Below are positions 34,581 through 49,233 of a stretch of DNA of 56,792 nucleotides, in pieces. The DNA comes from Theristus sp. LFF4_11 (lineage: Eukaryota > Nematoda > Chromadorea > Monhysterida > Xyalidae). The first letter of the stretch is position 1. Every line of letters begins with the position of its first letter. The translations under genes and the position numbers were made by a program. The stretch lies in the NCBI GenBank assembly GCA_030248135.1, contig JASANC010005011.1, positions 1 through 56,792 on the forward strand, written 5' to 3'. The notes beneath the pieces were generated by a model. The model saw only the letters and a list, made by a program, of their open reading frames with translations, had not been told where the DNA came from and searched no databases.

Positions 34581-36357
34581 TTTTTTCATTTTTCGTTTTT
34601 TAGGCCAATTTCGCCCATGCTATTTCTACGGCCAATTCCCCAAAATCGTCACGATTCAGTACCTAGAATTGCTCACATAAGAAAACTGATCCAAAAGCCG
34701 TGATCGGCGCATTGAATAACCTGGAAAACACAGTTTTCTTGTTTTTCATTTCTGGACCGGTTTCACTAAATTCCACGGCCGATTCGCCCGAAATCGTCAC
34801 GATTTGGTATCTAAAGTTGCTCACGTAAGAAAACTAACCCAAAATCTGTTATCAGCGCATTGAATTACCCTTGAAAACACAGTTTTCTTGTTTTTCATTT
34901 TTGGACCGATTTCGCCAATTTCCACGGCCGATTCGCCCGAAATCGTACCGATTCAGTACCTAGAATTGCTCACATAAGAAAACTAACCCAGAATCCGTGA
35001 TCAGCGCATTGAATTACCATGGAAAACACCGTTTTTTTTGTTTATCATTTCTGGACCGATTTCGCCAATTTCCACGGCCGATTCGCCCGAAATCGTCACG
35101 ATTCAGTATCTAGAGTTGCTCACATAAAAAAACTAACTCAAAATCCGTGATCAGCGCATTGAATTACCCTGAAAAACAACCTTTTATTGTTTTTCGTTTC
35201 TGGACCGTTTTCGCCAATTTCCACGGCCGATTCGCCCGAAATCGTCACGATTCAGCATCTAAAGTTGCTCACGTAAGAAAACTAACCAAAAATCCGTGAT
35301 CAGCGCATTGAATTACCCTGGAAAACACCCTTTTCTTGTTTTTCGTTTCTAGACCGATTTCGCCCGTTTCCACGGCCGATTCGCCTGAAATCGTCACGAT
35401 TCAGCATCTAAAGTTGCTCACGTAAGAAAACTAACCCAAAATCCGTGATAAGCGCATTGAATTACCGTGGAAAACACCATTTTCTTGTTTTTAGTTTCTA
35501 GACCGATTTCGCCAATTTCCACGGCCGATTCGCCCGAAATCGTCACGATTCAGCATCTAAAGTTGTTCGCGTAACAAAACTAACCCAAAATCCGTGATCA
35601 GCGCATTGAATTACCCTGGAAAACACCCTTTTCTTGTTTTTCGTTTCTAGACCGATTTCGCCAATTTCCACGCCCGATTCGCCCGAAATCGTCACGATTC
35701 AGCATCTAAAGTTGCTCACGTAAGAAAACTAACCCAAAATCCGTGATCAGCGCATTGAATTACCCTGGAAAACACAATTTTCTTGTTTTTCGTTTCTAGA
35801 CCGATTTCGCCAATTTACACGGCCGATTCGCCCGAAATCGTCACGATTCAGCATCTAAAGTTGCTCACGTAAGAAAACTAACCCAAAATCCGTGATCAGC
35901 GCATTGAATTACCCTGGAAAACACCCTATTCTTGTTTTTCGTTTCTAGACCGATTTCGCCAATTTCCACGGCCGATTCGCCCGAAATCGTCACGATTCAG
36001 CATCTAAAGTTGCTCACGTAAGAAAACTAACCCAAAATCCGTGATCAGCGCATTGAATTACCCTGGAAAACACCATTTTCTTGTTTTTCGTTTCTAGACC
36101 GATTTCGCCAATTTCCACGGCCGATTCGCCCGAAATCGTCACGATTCAGCATCTAAAGTTGCTCACGTAAGAAAACTAACCCAAAATCCGTGATCAGCGC
36201 ATTGAATTACCCTGGAAAACACCATTTTCTTGTTTTTCGTTTCTAGACCGATTTCGCCAATTTCCACGGCCGATTCGCCCGAAATCGTCACGATTCAGCA
36301 TCTAAAGTTGCTCACATAAGAAAACTAACCCAAAATCCGTGATCAGCGCATTGAATT
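34581..36357 (+). repeat. 149-bp tandem satellite, about 12 units
   Basis: Spacing of the marker TTCAGCATCT is 149 bp (35251, 35400, 35549, 35698 and onward). Each unit includes CCACGGCCGATTCGCCCGAA, ATCGTCACGATTCAG, GTGATCAGCGCATTGAATTA and a T-rich part. The first four units are more diverged than the later ones. No open frame spans units. Confidence 0.9.
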
Positions 36358-36507
36358 CCTACGGACTGGACCTTTTTCCTGTTATTTTTCGTAGCTCAGA
36401 CAAAATTTGTAAGAGTGAAAAGCTGATACCCAGTCAAAATGCTACGAACTGTAAAAAATGCACAATTTTGACAAAAAAATGCCCTGGCAAAAATTTTTTT
36501 TACAATC

Positions 36508-36930
36508 TACGGATGAAATTACCCCAGGAAACATTTTTGTTGGACTGTGAAAGTGTCGCAGGTAAAAATTGAAAGGGCGCACACTTAAAACCAGGTGAAA
36601 ACCCTGCGATCTTTTAAAAATGCCCAATTTTTTACCCAAAACAAGGTCTGGGTAAAAAATTAACTCAATTTTCAAAATCTCCGGATGGAATTACCCCAGG
36701 AAACATTTTTGTTCGACTGTGAAAGTGTCGCAGGTAAAAATTGAAAGGGCGCACACCTAAAACCAGGTGAAAACCCTGCGAACTTTTAAAAATGCCCAAT
36801 TTTTACCCAAAAACAGGGTCTGGGTAAAAAATTAACCCAATTTTCAAAATCTCCGGATGGAATTACCCCAGGAAACATTTTTGTTCGACTGTGAAAGTGT
36901 CGCAGGTAAAAATTGAAAGGGCGCACACAT
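36508..36930 (+). repeat. 172-bp tandem repeat, 2.5 units
   Basis: GGATGGAATTACCCCAGGAA recurs at 36511, 36683 and 36855 with the intervening GTCGCAGGTAAAAATTGAAA and ACCAGGTGAAAACCCTGCGA conserved. It begins about 150 bp after the satellite ends and is unrelated in sequence. Confidence 0.85.
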
Positions 36931-37624
36931 GTTGATTACATACCAGAAAAAAAAAATACAAAGGGAAAGAAGTAACACGATTTTCAGAATAGGTTTTTCG
37001 TGTCTAGAGCGTGTGAAAAATCGTCCGATGAAATTTTTTTCGCGGCTCCAAGCACAACTTTGGGTGTTCGTTTCGTGTGCACAGAACCAAGTTTGTGGCT
37101 TATACTATGCTCGCTGCAGGGCAGCGAGAAAGTTTGAAAAACGCGCGCGAGGGGAAAACGGCTCATATTATGCGTGATGCGCTGTCCGCTCGCTGACGCT
37201 CGCTCGCGCATCCGCATGATTGCCGTAGTAACACAATTTTAGCTTAATTCTATGCAAATTGGGAAAACTGCTTATGATCTGTATCGAAATTAGAAAAGGC
37301 CCACTTTGTAAACAAAAGATCAAGCGCGATAATAACGGTTTATTTCAATCAGACGCATTTGAGCCGAACGCGCTAATTGGCCGCACACGCAGAGGCGAAC
37401 CATTCCACCAGTCATTGTTTGGTGATTGGAAACTCTGAAATTCAAATTGAAAAACGTTGTACTCCTCTAACTCCACAGTCTGGAGAGTTGAAAAGCCGTA
37501 CCAGTCATCTTCAGTTTTAGTTCTCTTTCTCCATTGCACGAACACAAAAAAAATCGAACTTTTTTCTAAAAAACCAAAAAGAAATCTCCAAAAAACGAAA
37601 GTCCGATAAATTTCGTTCGTCAAA
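36931..37624. promoter_or_regulatory. Upstream region of guanylate cyclase gene
   Basis: About 700 bp between tandem repeats and the first cyclase codon; it may also hold the promoter or missing first exon of the divergent astacin gene. No core promoter motif could be assigned. Confidence 0.3.
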
Positions 37625-40600
37625 ATGCGCCCGGAGTCAGCGGCGCGCGGCAGCCTCAATCCGTCGTTTCTGTCCGCCAACTCGAACACCTCCTGGTCGC
37701 GTCTGCTGTCTGCGATCGAGTCGACCGACTGGAAATCGTACGCGGCGCTGGCGGTGGTGATCGCGGTGCCGTTGGTGTTGATCGTGGCGCTCGCAGCCGT
37801 CGGCATCCGCAACATCGTGCTGCTCAGTGATCAGGTGCACCGCCGCGAGAGTTCTCGTCGATTTGTGGCAAATGTTGTTGTTGTTTTTTCAGTTTTTTTT
37901 ATATTCACCGAGCTGGTGAGACGTCAATAAGGTGAAACATTATCGCAGTGTTAACGTGATATGCTACACGTGACTCGCTACGTGAAACCGTGACGTGAGT
38001 GCAGTTGCGCGTATATAACGTGCATCCACAGTAATGCGCATGAGTGAATCTTTACTTTCAATCGTTGCTTGAATTTTTGTGTCATGATCAGTTACGTGAG
38101 TCGTGGTGTGAATCGTTTCGTCAACCGTTAAAGTGAAACACGTAGCGGGAGGCGTGGCCGTGGATCGTTACGTGTCGAACGTGTGACATGAATCGCTGTG
38201 AATTGCTGCGTGTGAGAATTGCTGCGTGAACCGTGCTATTTTTTATGCAATTTATTCGCGCAGTTTCACACAGGCTAACGATCTAACGGCGGTGTTGTCC
38301 AGCAATCGACGTCTCGCGTCCATCGCCGGAGCGCTCGCCCGCGAGAGAGGCATGTCGTGCCTCTATCTGAACACCGACACTGCAAAGTGAGCTGTTTTTG
38401 GAGACGCTCTGTGAGGTTTTCCCGCTAGTTATTATCGTGGCCTCGGTGGTAGCGCGTTAGATTTTTTGTCTGACTTTTTGTTCGTTACCTTACGTTAGAC
38501 CTGTACGTTCGACGGATCGAGCTTCGCCGAGGGGTGTATAGGCACTGAATGACAGAGAAAACTCGATTGGCGCCCTACTAGACGGCGTTCTGTACGCATT
38601 TCTCAGTTGGCCCTGACTAAAAACATCGCCACTGTTCGTTCGTTCGTTCGTTCGTTTGGTCAGCGGTTGGCCGGGTTATACTCGCTTGAAACTCAATATT
38701 GCCCCGGTGATTTTCAGAACAGAACAGTTGGCGAACACGTTAGCGAAACTGCAAGGGTTTCGCGGTGAGACCGTCACGGAAGTGCACAACTTTCTCCAGT
38801 CGGACAAAGACTGGACGCCGGACGCGAGCAAATGTTTCGGCACCATTGACAAACTGATCGCGCACCGCGCCGACGTCGACGCGAAGACGATCCGTTGCCG
38901 GCCGAATATAAAGTGAGCGATCATGGTCATAAGTGTTGGTTTTTCATACGCCTGCAGCTGATTGGCCAGAGATTGGCATTTGAACTTCATTATTGCCCAA
39001 TCGAAACTGATTTCTGTGCGCAGCGTCTACTCGATCTACACAACGTGCCTGTTGACAGCGCGTTTCACGCGAATCACCGAGAATCAAGTCGGCCAACGGT
39101 ACTCGGTGCAGCACTCCATCGTGCTTCAGACGATCGCGCAGCATTATCGACGTTCGTGTCTGCAGTGTTACAGTAGATTTCTTTAAACCTGTCACTTTTT
39201 GTAACCCGTTATTTCTGTTTCTTTCGCTATTATGCGGTTCGGTATTTTGCTAAAAGATGGCAGGTTTACAGAAACGTGCTGTATTTATGATTGAACCTCC
39301 TACAACTTGAACCCCGAGATCTGACGTGACGTGACGTGACGTGACGTAACGTGTGTATCGCATACGTCAGTATAAACGCGACTTTGGTGAACCGTCAACC
39401 GGGGATTCACATTCGCTCTTTCATTCAAAATACTTTCTTCGCTAAAAATCGTTTGAACTTCAGCAATTTCAGTGCAGGAAGCGACCGTGTGGCTAACACT
39501 CTCGCGCAATTCCTTCAGCACTCAGGAGCACCGTGCCGCCGTACGATTGCTGCTCGGTATGTTGACTAATTTGTCGCGTTTTTTTTGTTTCCTCTTATTT
39601 TCTCGCTACATTGACACACACCACCCATCACCCCATCCCTTTTATTTTTTAAAAAGCAGGAAACTCCGAAAAAAAACTGTGTGAACAGCAAAATAAAAGG
39701 GACGGAGACCCATAACCGCCATAACAACTATCGCCATGCGTTCTCTGCGAAAAAGCGACAGGTTTAAACAAACATACCATACTGTTGCAATCTTGATCGC
39801 AGGTCACATCAGCGTCACGGACAACGTGCACTTGGTGGCGCAATGGACGTCGAAAGAAGCGCAGCGGCTCTTCACTGATGCGGAGTTCGAATCGAGCTAC
39901 GAAATGCGTCTGCTGCGCGAGCAGGCGCTTTATTCGGGCACTCAAACGCAGCAAGGTTGGCGAAATATCGCATTTTACTCCAGTTTGGCGGTTTTTCATC
40001 GGCGTTAAAATTGCCATTTTCGACGCAAGCTGGCGTTCTTCAACGCCGATCAAGACGCCACAGTTTTCACAGTGCCCCTCTGTCTGTATTTTTTAGTCGG
40101 TCGTGTCCGTGCTGACTGACTGAATATCAATAAATTATGAAATCTTGGCGATACTTTTGGGCATTTTTTCATTCCAATAACCTGCAGTCTAAGTCCAACT
40201 ATTAGCTGATTGGTTGCTGATCGTGACGCATACATTCTGTGCAAACCAAACTCCACCTCTCCACACTAATGTCTGCACAGAATGCCTGTATCACGTGATG
40301 ATCACCAACCAATCAGCTAGTTGGACATTAGCTAGCTAGCTAGCTGTTATCGAGTTAGACTGTGTACAATGTTAATAGTTCATCCCAGTCGGTTTCAGAC
40401 GTGCAGTTCACCCCGACCGCCGCCGCCGCGCTGTACTGCAGACGAATTCGATCGGAGATCAGCAATCAAGCGACGCTGGCCGAACGGGCACAGCACAACG
40501 TCGCCATGAGCCAGCTGGAGCAGTTCTTCTATCTTGTTGGCGCCATCGCTGCGCTCACGGCGGCGTTTCTGCTGTGCGCCATCATGGCGATCGCCTATGG

Positions 40601-43110
40601 TCTGAAGTCGGTGAACACTTTTTTTGTTGGAAAGTTGTACAAGGATATCGTGTCTCGGTCGGAACATTTTTTTGGCTCGCGAGATTCGAGACCGTATACG
40701 TTTGTTTTTTGGAAAGAGATGTGCGTTGCATCATAACGGAGAAACTTTTTTTTGAAAACCTCGACTGGGATTCGAATCCTTGCGACGTTAATTGAAAGCT
40801 TTGTTTTGCCACCAAGTTTTGAAACGAGTCTTTGTGAGGCGTCACAACTCTGTACAGCACTGCGTCGTTGCAGTTTCGCAATCCGGTGAAAGGCGGAGTC
40901 CATAATTTTCCGATCCGATAAAAATAGGGGAGTCAATAAAAACTTTTCGGACTCGCTGTCTTCGGGAATGCAGTCGCCGAAAGCCATCGAGATCCAGGGC
41001 TCAGAGATCACTGAAGCCTTCCGAACAGCTAGGCTTGGAAGCTGTCCTCTACTCATGGCACAGGGCGTCAGTCCATGGGACACTTAGCACGTCCATGAAG
41101 AGAGATAAAAAAATATCCGGATTCAGTGCAAGACCGAGCTAGCTTGCAACAATTGTCGTTTCCTTCCTTTGCAGCACGTACACAACGATGACACAAGTGC
41201 GCTACGTGATGGCCGTCGTCGAGCAGAAGAACGACGAAATCAAGGAGGCGAAACAGCGCACGGAGACGCTGCTCTATGGGATGCTGCCGAAATCGGTCGC
41301 TGTGTTCCTGAAGAACGACCAGCTCGTGCCGCCGACCACGTTCGAGTCGGCGACGATCTGCTTCCTGCAGATGCGTCGCTTCAGTAAAATGACCGAAAGC
41401 TGCACACCGTTGCAGGTGTACCTGGAAAATATATGAAACATGACGTGTTGACCAGCCAATCAGCGCTGAGAATTGCTCATAAATAACCAATCAGCGCTGA
41501 GAATTGCTCATGACCAATCAATCAGCTAGTTGCATATGTTAGCGAGATAGACTGTGTTTATGTCAACCTGTCAGTTTCTTCGTGCGCACGCGAAAGATGT
41601 GTTTGATTTGAGGGTGTTTGATTTCAACCAAACTCGACATATCGATGCATTCGTTTATCTTGCTGTGATTTTTGACGCGTGTAAAATGAACATTTATCAG
41701 CTGGTCAGCCTGCTGAATCAGACGTACAGCGCCATCGACACGATCCTCGAGCGGTACACGTGCTACAAGGTGGAGACCGTCAACGACTCGTACATGGTCG
41801 CCTCGGGTCAGCCGCCGCAATGTCATCTTTTTTTCTTTCTGCGCACTTTGAATCACACCGTTTTTAGAGTGCCGGGACGGCGCACGTAAATATCTAGTGA
41901 ACTCAGTGTCATGATTGACGCGGCAATTCAAAATTACTGAAGCTGACCTCAGTTCCCGGATACTATCGGTGCATAGTCAACCACCTGAAACTGAGTGCAG
42001 TCGCAGAGAAACCGAACGCCAAGATACGGAAGACGTTCATGAAATCCAGTAATGAAAAAAAGGAAAGGAGCCGATTTCTTTGGTCAGGCTTACCAGAAAA
42101 ATGCGGCGACCGCCACAGTATCGAGATCTGCAACGTCATGCTGGACGTGATTGACACGATGGCGGGCATCGCAGTGGAACCCCTCAACTCGGTGCCGTTT
42201 TCGGCCGGCGCAAACACAGGTCTTCCACACTGAAAACCATTTCGAAACATTTTACCGGACAAAAGCGGTTAATAAATGCGCTCCAACTTGTTTTTGGGTA
42301 TCAGTGGTGGAGGCTTTAGCGAACCTAACTATGTTTTGACTTGGTTTTCGTTCAACCGTGAATGAGTGCATGCTCTCAGACATGTGGGGGATAAACTGGG
42401 GGATGGATTGATGACGCGTTTGCTTCATCCATCAATGTGGCATGAAGCGCCGTGAAATGAATAACACAAACACCTGCTTCTATACACTTCGTCGGCAATG
42501 GGCATTTGATAGGCTGTCAGTTTACTGCAATGTCGACATAGTTGACAGGTTCCAATAAACGAGACTAGAAAGAAAATGCAGAAACTTGCAGGCAGTTGCG
42601 TTGCGACCGTGATTGGGCACCGCCAGCCGCGCTATTGTCTCTTCGGCAACACCATCAACGTGGCGTCACGCATGAACAGCACCAGTGAAGGTGAACACGG
42701 AAAACACAACGAAAACACCGCTGATTGGTTGTTGCGCCATACACATAGATTGGCCAATCAGCGCAGAGCATTTGAACTATGACTCTACTGCGTTGCTACA
42801 CCGTGCTGGCAAAGCTTTGCAAATTGTTGCTTTTTTGCTGCAGAATTCAAGGCGCAAATCACCGGCGAAACTGTGAAACACCTGGAGATGAACAGCATCA
42901 CAAATTCGTTCGCGTTTGAGTCGCGCGGTCCGGTGGACGTGAAGGTTTTTGTATTTGAACATTTGGCCTTTCATTTTTCTTTTTATCTAAAGTGCAAGTT
43001 TTATCTGAATTTAAATTCAGAAAAAACAATAAATTACCTGCTTATTTCAGGGTCGTGGTCTGATGTCAACGTTCTGGTTGACGCGCAAAGGAGCCTTGCA
43101 AGATGCGTGA
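37625..43110 (+). CDS. NIT-domain receptor guanylate cyclase, degenerate metal site
   Basis: Membrane class III guanylate cyclase homologue, expected to make cGMP in response to a NIT-domain ligand. Exons: 37625-37834, 38274-38386, 38718-38912, 39024-39151, 39473-39556, 39803-39955, 40399-40606, 41175-41415, 41701-41806, 42088-42219, 42592-42690, 42844-42944, 43051-43110; 609 aa, all phases agree. TM1 is at about 39-60, the NIT domain at about 71-315 ([12 protein letters not shown] is diagnostic), TM2 at about 336-362, then a linker helix ending [14 protein letters not shown] and the cyclase domain. [10 protein letters not shown] keeps the guanine-contact Glu and second metal Asp; [15 protein letters not shown] keeps the guanine-contact Cys and catalytic Asn and Arg. 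The first metal Asp of the FSDIVGFT motif is Gln here (FLQMRRFS, residue about 429, codon 41368-41370). The exon 4/5 junction has alternative sites with the same phase. Confidence 0.88.
38434..38630 (+). repeat. tRNA-derived SINE (family 1), full copy
   Basis: TCGTGGCCTCGGTGGTAGCG (A-box region), a T-rich insertion, GACGGATCGAGCTTCGCCGA (B-box region), then GTGTATAGGCACTGAATGAC and the end GGCCCTGACTAAAAACATCG. Lies in cyclase intron 2. Confidence 0.75.
39297..39383. mobile_element. MITE B fragment in cyclase intron 4
   Basis: GAGATCTGACGTGACG repeats followed by CGCATACGTCAGTATAAACG, resembling the right half of the element at 47101-47222. Confidence 0.4.
40190..40357. mobile_element. MITE A, most complete copy, cyclase intron 6
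   Basis: AGTCTAAGTCCAACTA...GCTGATTGGTTG at the left and CAACCAATCAGCTAGTTGGA...GAGTTAGACT at the right, with internal CATTCTGTGCA and TGCACAGAATG. Almost palindromic over about 170 bp. Confidence 0.6.
41448..41545. mobile_element. MITE A relative in cyclase intron 8
   Basis: Two direct units of AACCAATCAGCGCTGAGAAT followed by CAATCAGCTAGTTGCATATG. Confidence 0.4.
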
Positions 43111-43370
43111 AATGAACGAACAGGAGAAAAAGAAAAACTAACATCCAAATGGAAATCATGGCAACTACTTAGTTTGATGGTGTTCTTTTGAGAAATACAA
43201 GATTCTTATAGGTAATCGATTTTTGTAAACGCCGCAGAATGCTGTAGATCCGAAATACGTGAAACTTTTATGTAAGGTGTGTAACTTTGAACATTTGAAC
43301 TTCATCCTGAAATTTTGATCATAAATGATTGGGAAAGTGTTTGAGCGTCACAATTTTGCGTACGCATCGC

Positions 43371-47735
<4,365 letters not shown>

Positions 47736-47789
47736 TTATCGTTATTGTTGATTTTATTGATAATGGTTTCTTTGGTATTATCAATTTTT

Positions 47790-47972
47790 TAGATTCTGCG
47801 CAACTCAATGCGTGTGCAGGACGTAGAAGTGAAAACTATAAGTTTTTATGTGGCAATTCAAAATCGTTTAGAAACGCGGATCACTTTGCCGATTTTGAAT
47901 TCCTGCGTCACGCATGAAGTTGTTAGTTAACCTATCTATAGTTTCGGAACCAAATAAAAGATCATACATGCA
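47790..47972 (+). mobile_element. MITE R1, copy 3
   Basis: CTCAATGCGTGTGCAGGACG, central TGGCAATTCAAAATCG and CCGATTTTGAATTCC, then TTTCGGAACCAAATAAAAGATCATA as in the other two copies. It is about 60 bp upstream of the first oxidase exon found. Confidence 0.55.
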
Positions 47973-48797
47973 TTCAAACTTAGCCTCAATCCTCTGAACG
48001 AAAACCGAACCTGATCAGCAACGCTGTGACTGAATCGGCAGGAAACATAGTTTTTGTTTGTGTTTCTCTGAATGTCAGTTTGTTTTTCGGCTGTCTGTTT
48101 TTCAATTCGTTTTCGCGCACGTCCTCTTTTGCGCGTATTCACATTATTGTATTGATTGAGAAAACAAAAGGCATGGAGTTGAAAGTTGATAAAACTACTT
48201 TGAAGGCGTGTTACATGCACGGACATCATTATGCATGTGCGCGGAAGAATGCAAGATGGAAAACTGAATTTTTGCAATATGTAGTCGCATTAGTCACGTC
48301 CCCGAATGCTTTACCGTTTCAATGTCGAGTTCAAGTGGTGAGTGTTGTGAAAAATGGTGTGGAGCAAAGGATGAGTTTGTTCTTTACACAGCGTCGCCTT
48401 TGGCAACTGAATTTGTTTGTGTTCTACGTTTTTTTTGGAAAAAAACATGCATGATAATGTGATTGCGGTACATATGGTGTGAAACAGTTGGATTTCAGAA
48501 TATGGGTGTTGTCATCATGGAATAAATTTCGGAATGGATATTAACATGGAAAGAGTTTTGGCCTTAATTTTGTCATGGATTTTGGCATGTTCCAGCGTGC
48601 TGACACATATTTGCGCTTCTCCACGAAAAAACGGTTGATTGATTTGTTCCTGGTCTCCGTTATCGGCCAGTCCAAATGCAAAGGGTTGTTAGCATCACCA
48701 TTAATCATTGCTCTCAACTATTGGAACCAATTGCTAGATCCCGGTACCATGCCATCATCCATTTTGCTGTGAACAGGTTCCAAATAAATAGTGTTTA
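47973..48797. other. Spacer upstream of oxidase gene
   Basis: A 142-codon open frame at 48026-48454 (+) has no recognisable domain and atypical composition (Phe/Val/Cys-rich start). The missing first exon of the oxidase could lie here but could not be picked out. Confidence 0.3.
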
Positions 48798-49205
48798 TCA
48801 TAGATACCAATAATAAATAATGAATAATAAATAATGAATTTTTTCATGCTTGCACCATGGCGATAACTTTTTCTGCGGCATCCCTGCACTCATATGGTCG
48901 AGTTTGTAGATGGCACAGTCACTCAAACGCATGAAACTTGCATGAGCACCGATGTTTACCTGCATACACTTTAAAAAAATTCGGCTCAAGAGCCTATCAT
49001 TTTGGAGCGTGTGTATTTTATCTTGTAACCAAAAATAGTCGAGCGGCGCATTCATTTTGAAATCAACAATAAAACGTCCGTTTCTATTTGTTATAATATT
49101 TTGGTAATCTGCCTGCAAAACTGCGGACTGCATATTGAAATATTCAAATTTTACATGTAACTCTGTTGCAGGAGAAACGTTTAGAGAGGTTGTGTTCCAT
49201 TGCAC
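48798..49205 (-). CDS. Unrecognised 135-codon open frame
   Basis: A continuous frame with ordinary amino-acid composition, starting MQWNTTSLNVSP and including FIVDFKMNAPLDYFWLQDK. I recognise no family, signal peptide or membrane segment. It ends in an A+T-rich Tyr/Ile tail that looks like read-through of a TAATAA repeat. It lies 28 bp upstream of the lectin start codon on the opposite strand. It may be a chance frame, an antisense 5' region, or a small or decayed gene. Confidence 0.22.
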   Translation of the reverse strand: MQWNTTSLNVSPATELHVKFEYFNMQSAVLQADYQNIITNRNGRFIVDFKMNAPLDYFWLQDKIHTLQNDRLLSRIFLKCMQVNIGAHASFMRLSDCAIYKLDHMSAGMPQKKLSPWCKHEKIHYLLFIIYYWYL

Positions 49206-49233
49206 TGGCGCAAAAAATAATTACAGGAACAAA

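Noticed and set aside
34581..36357. CRISPR-like array
   Set aside because: The repeat unit is the full 149 bp with no unique spacers, and the DNA is from an animal nuclear genome.
48026..48454. 142-codon plus-strand frame as a gene
   Set aside because: Composition and lack of domain suggest a chance frame; no supporting splice or family evidence.
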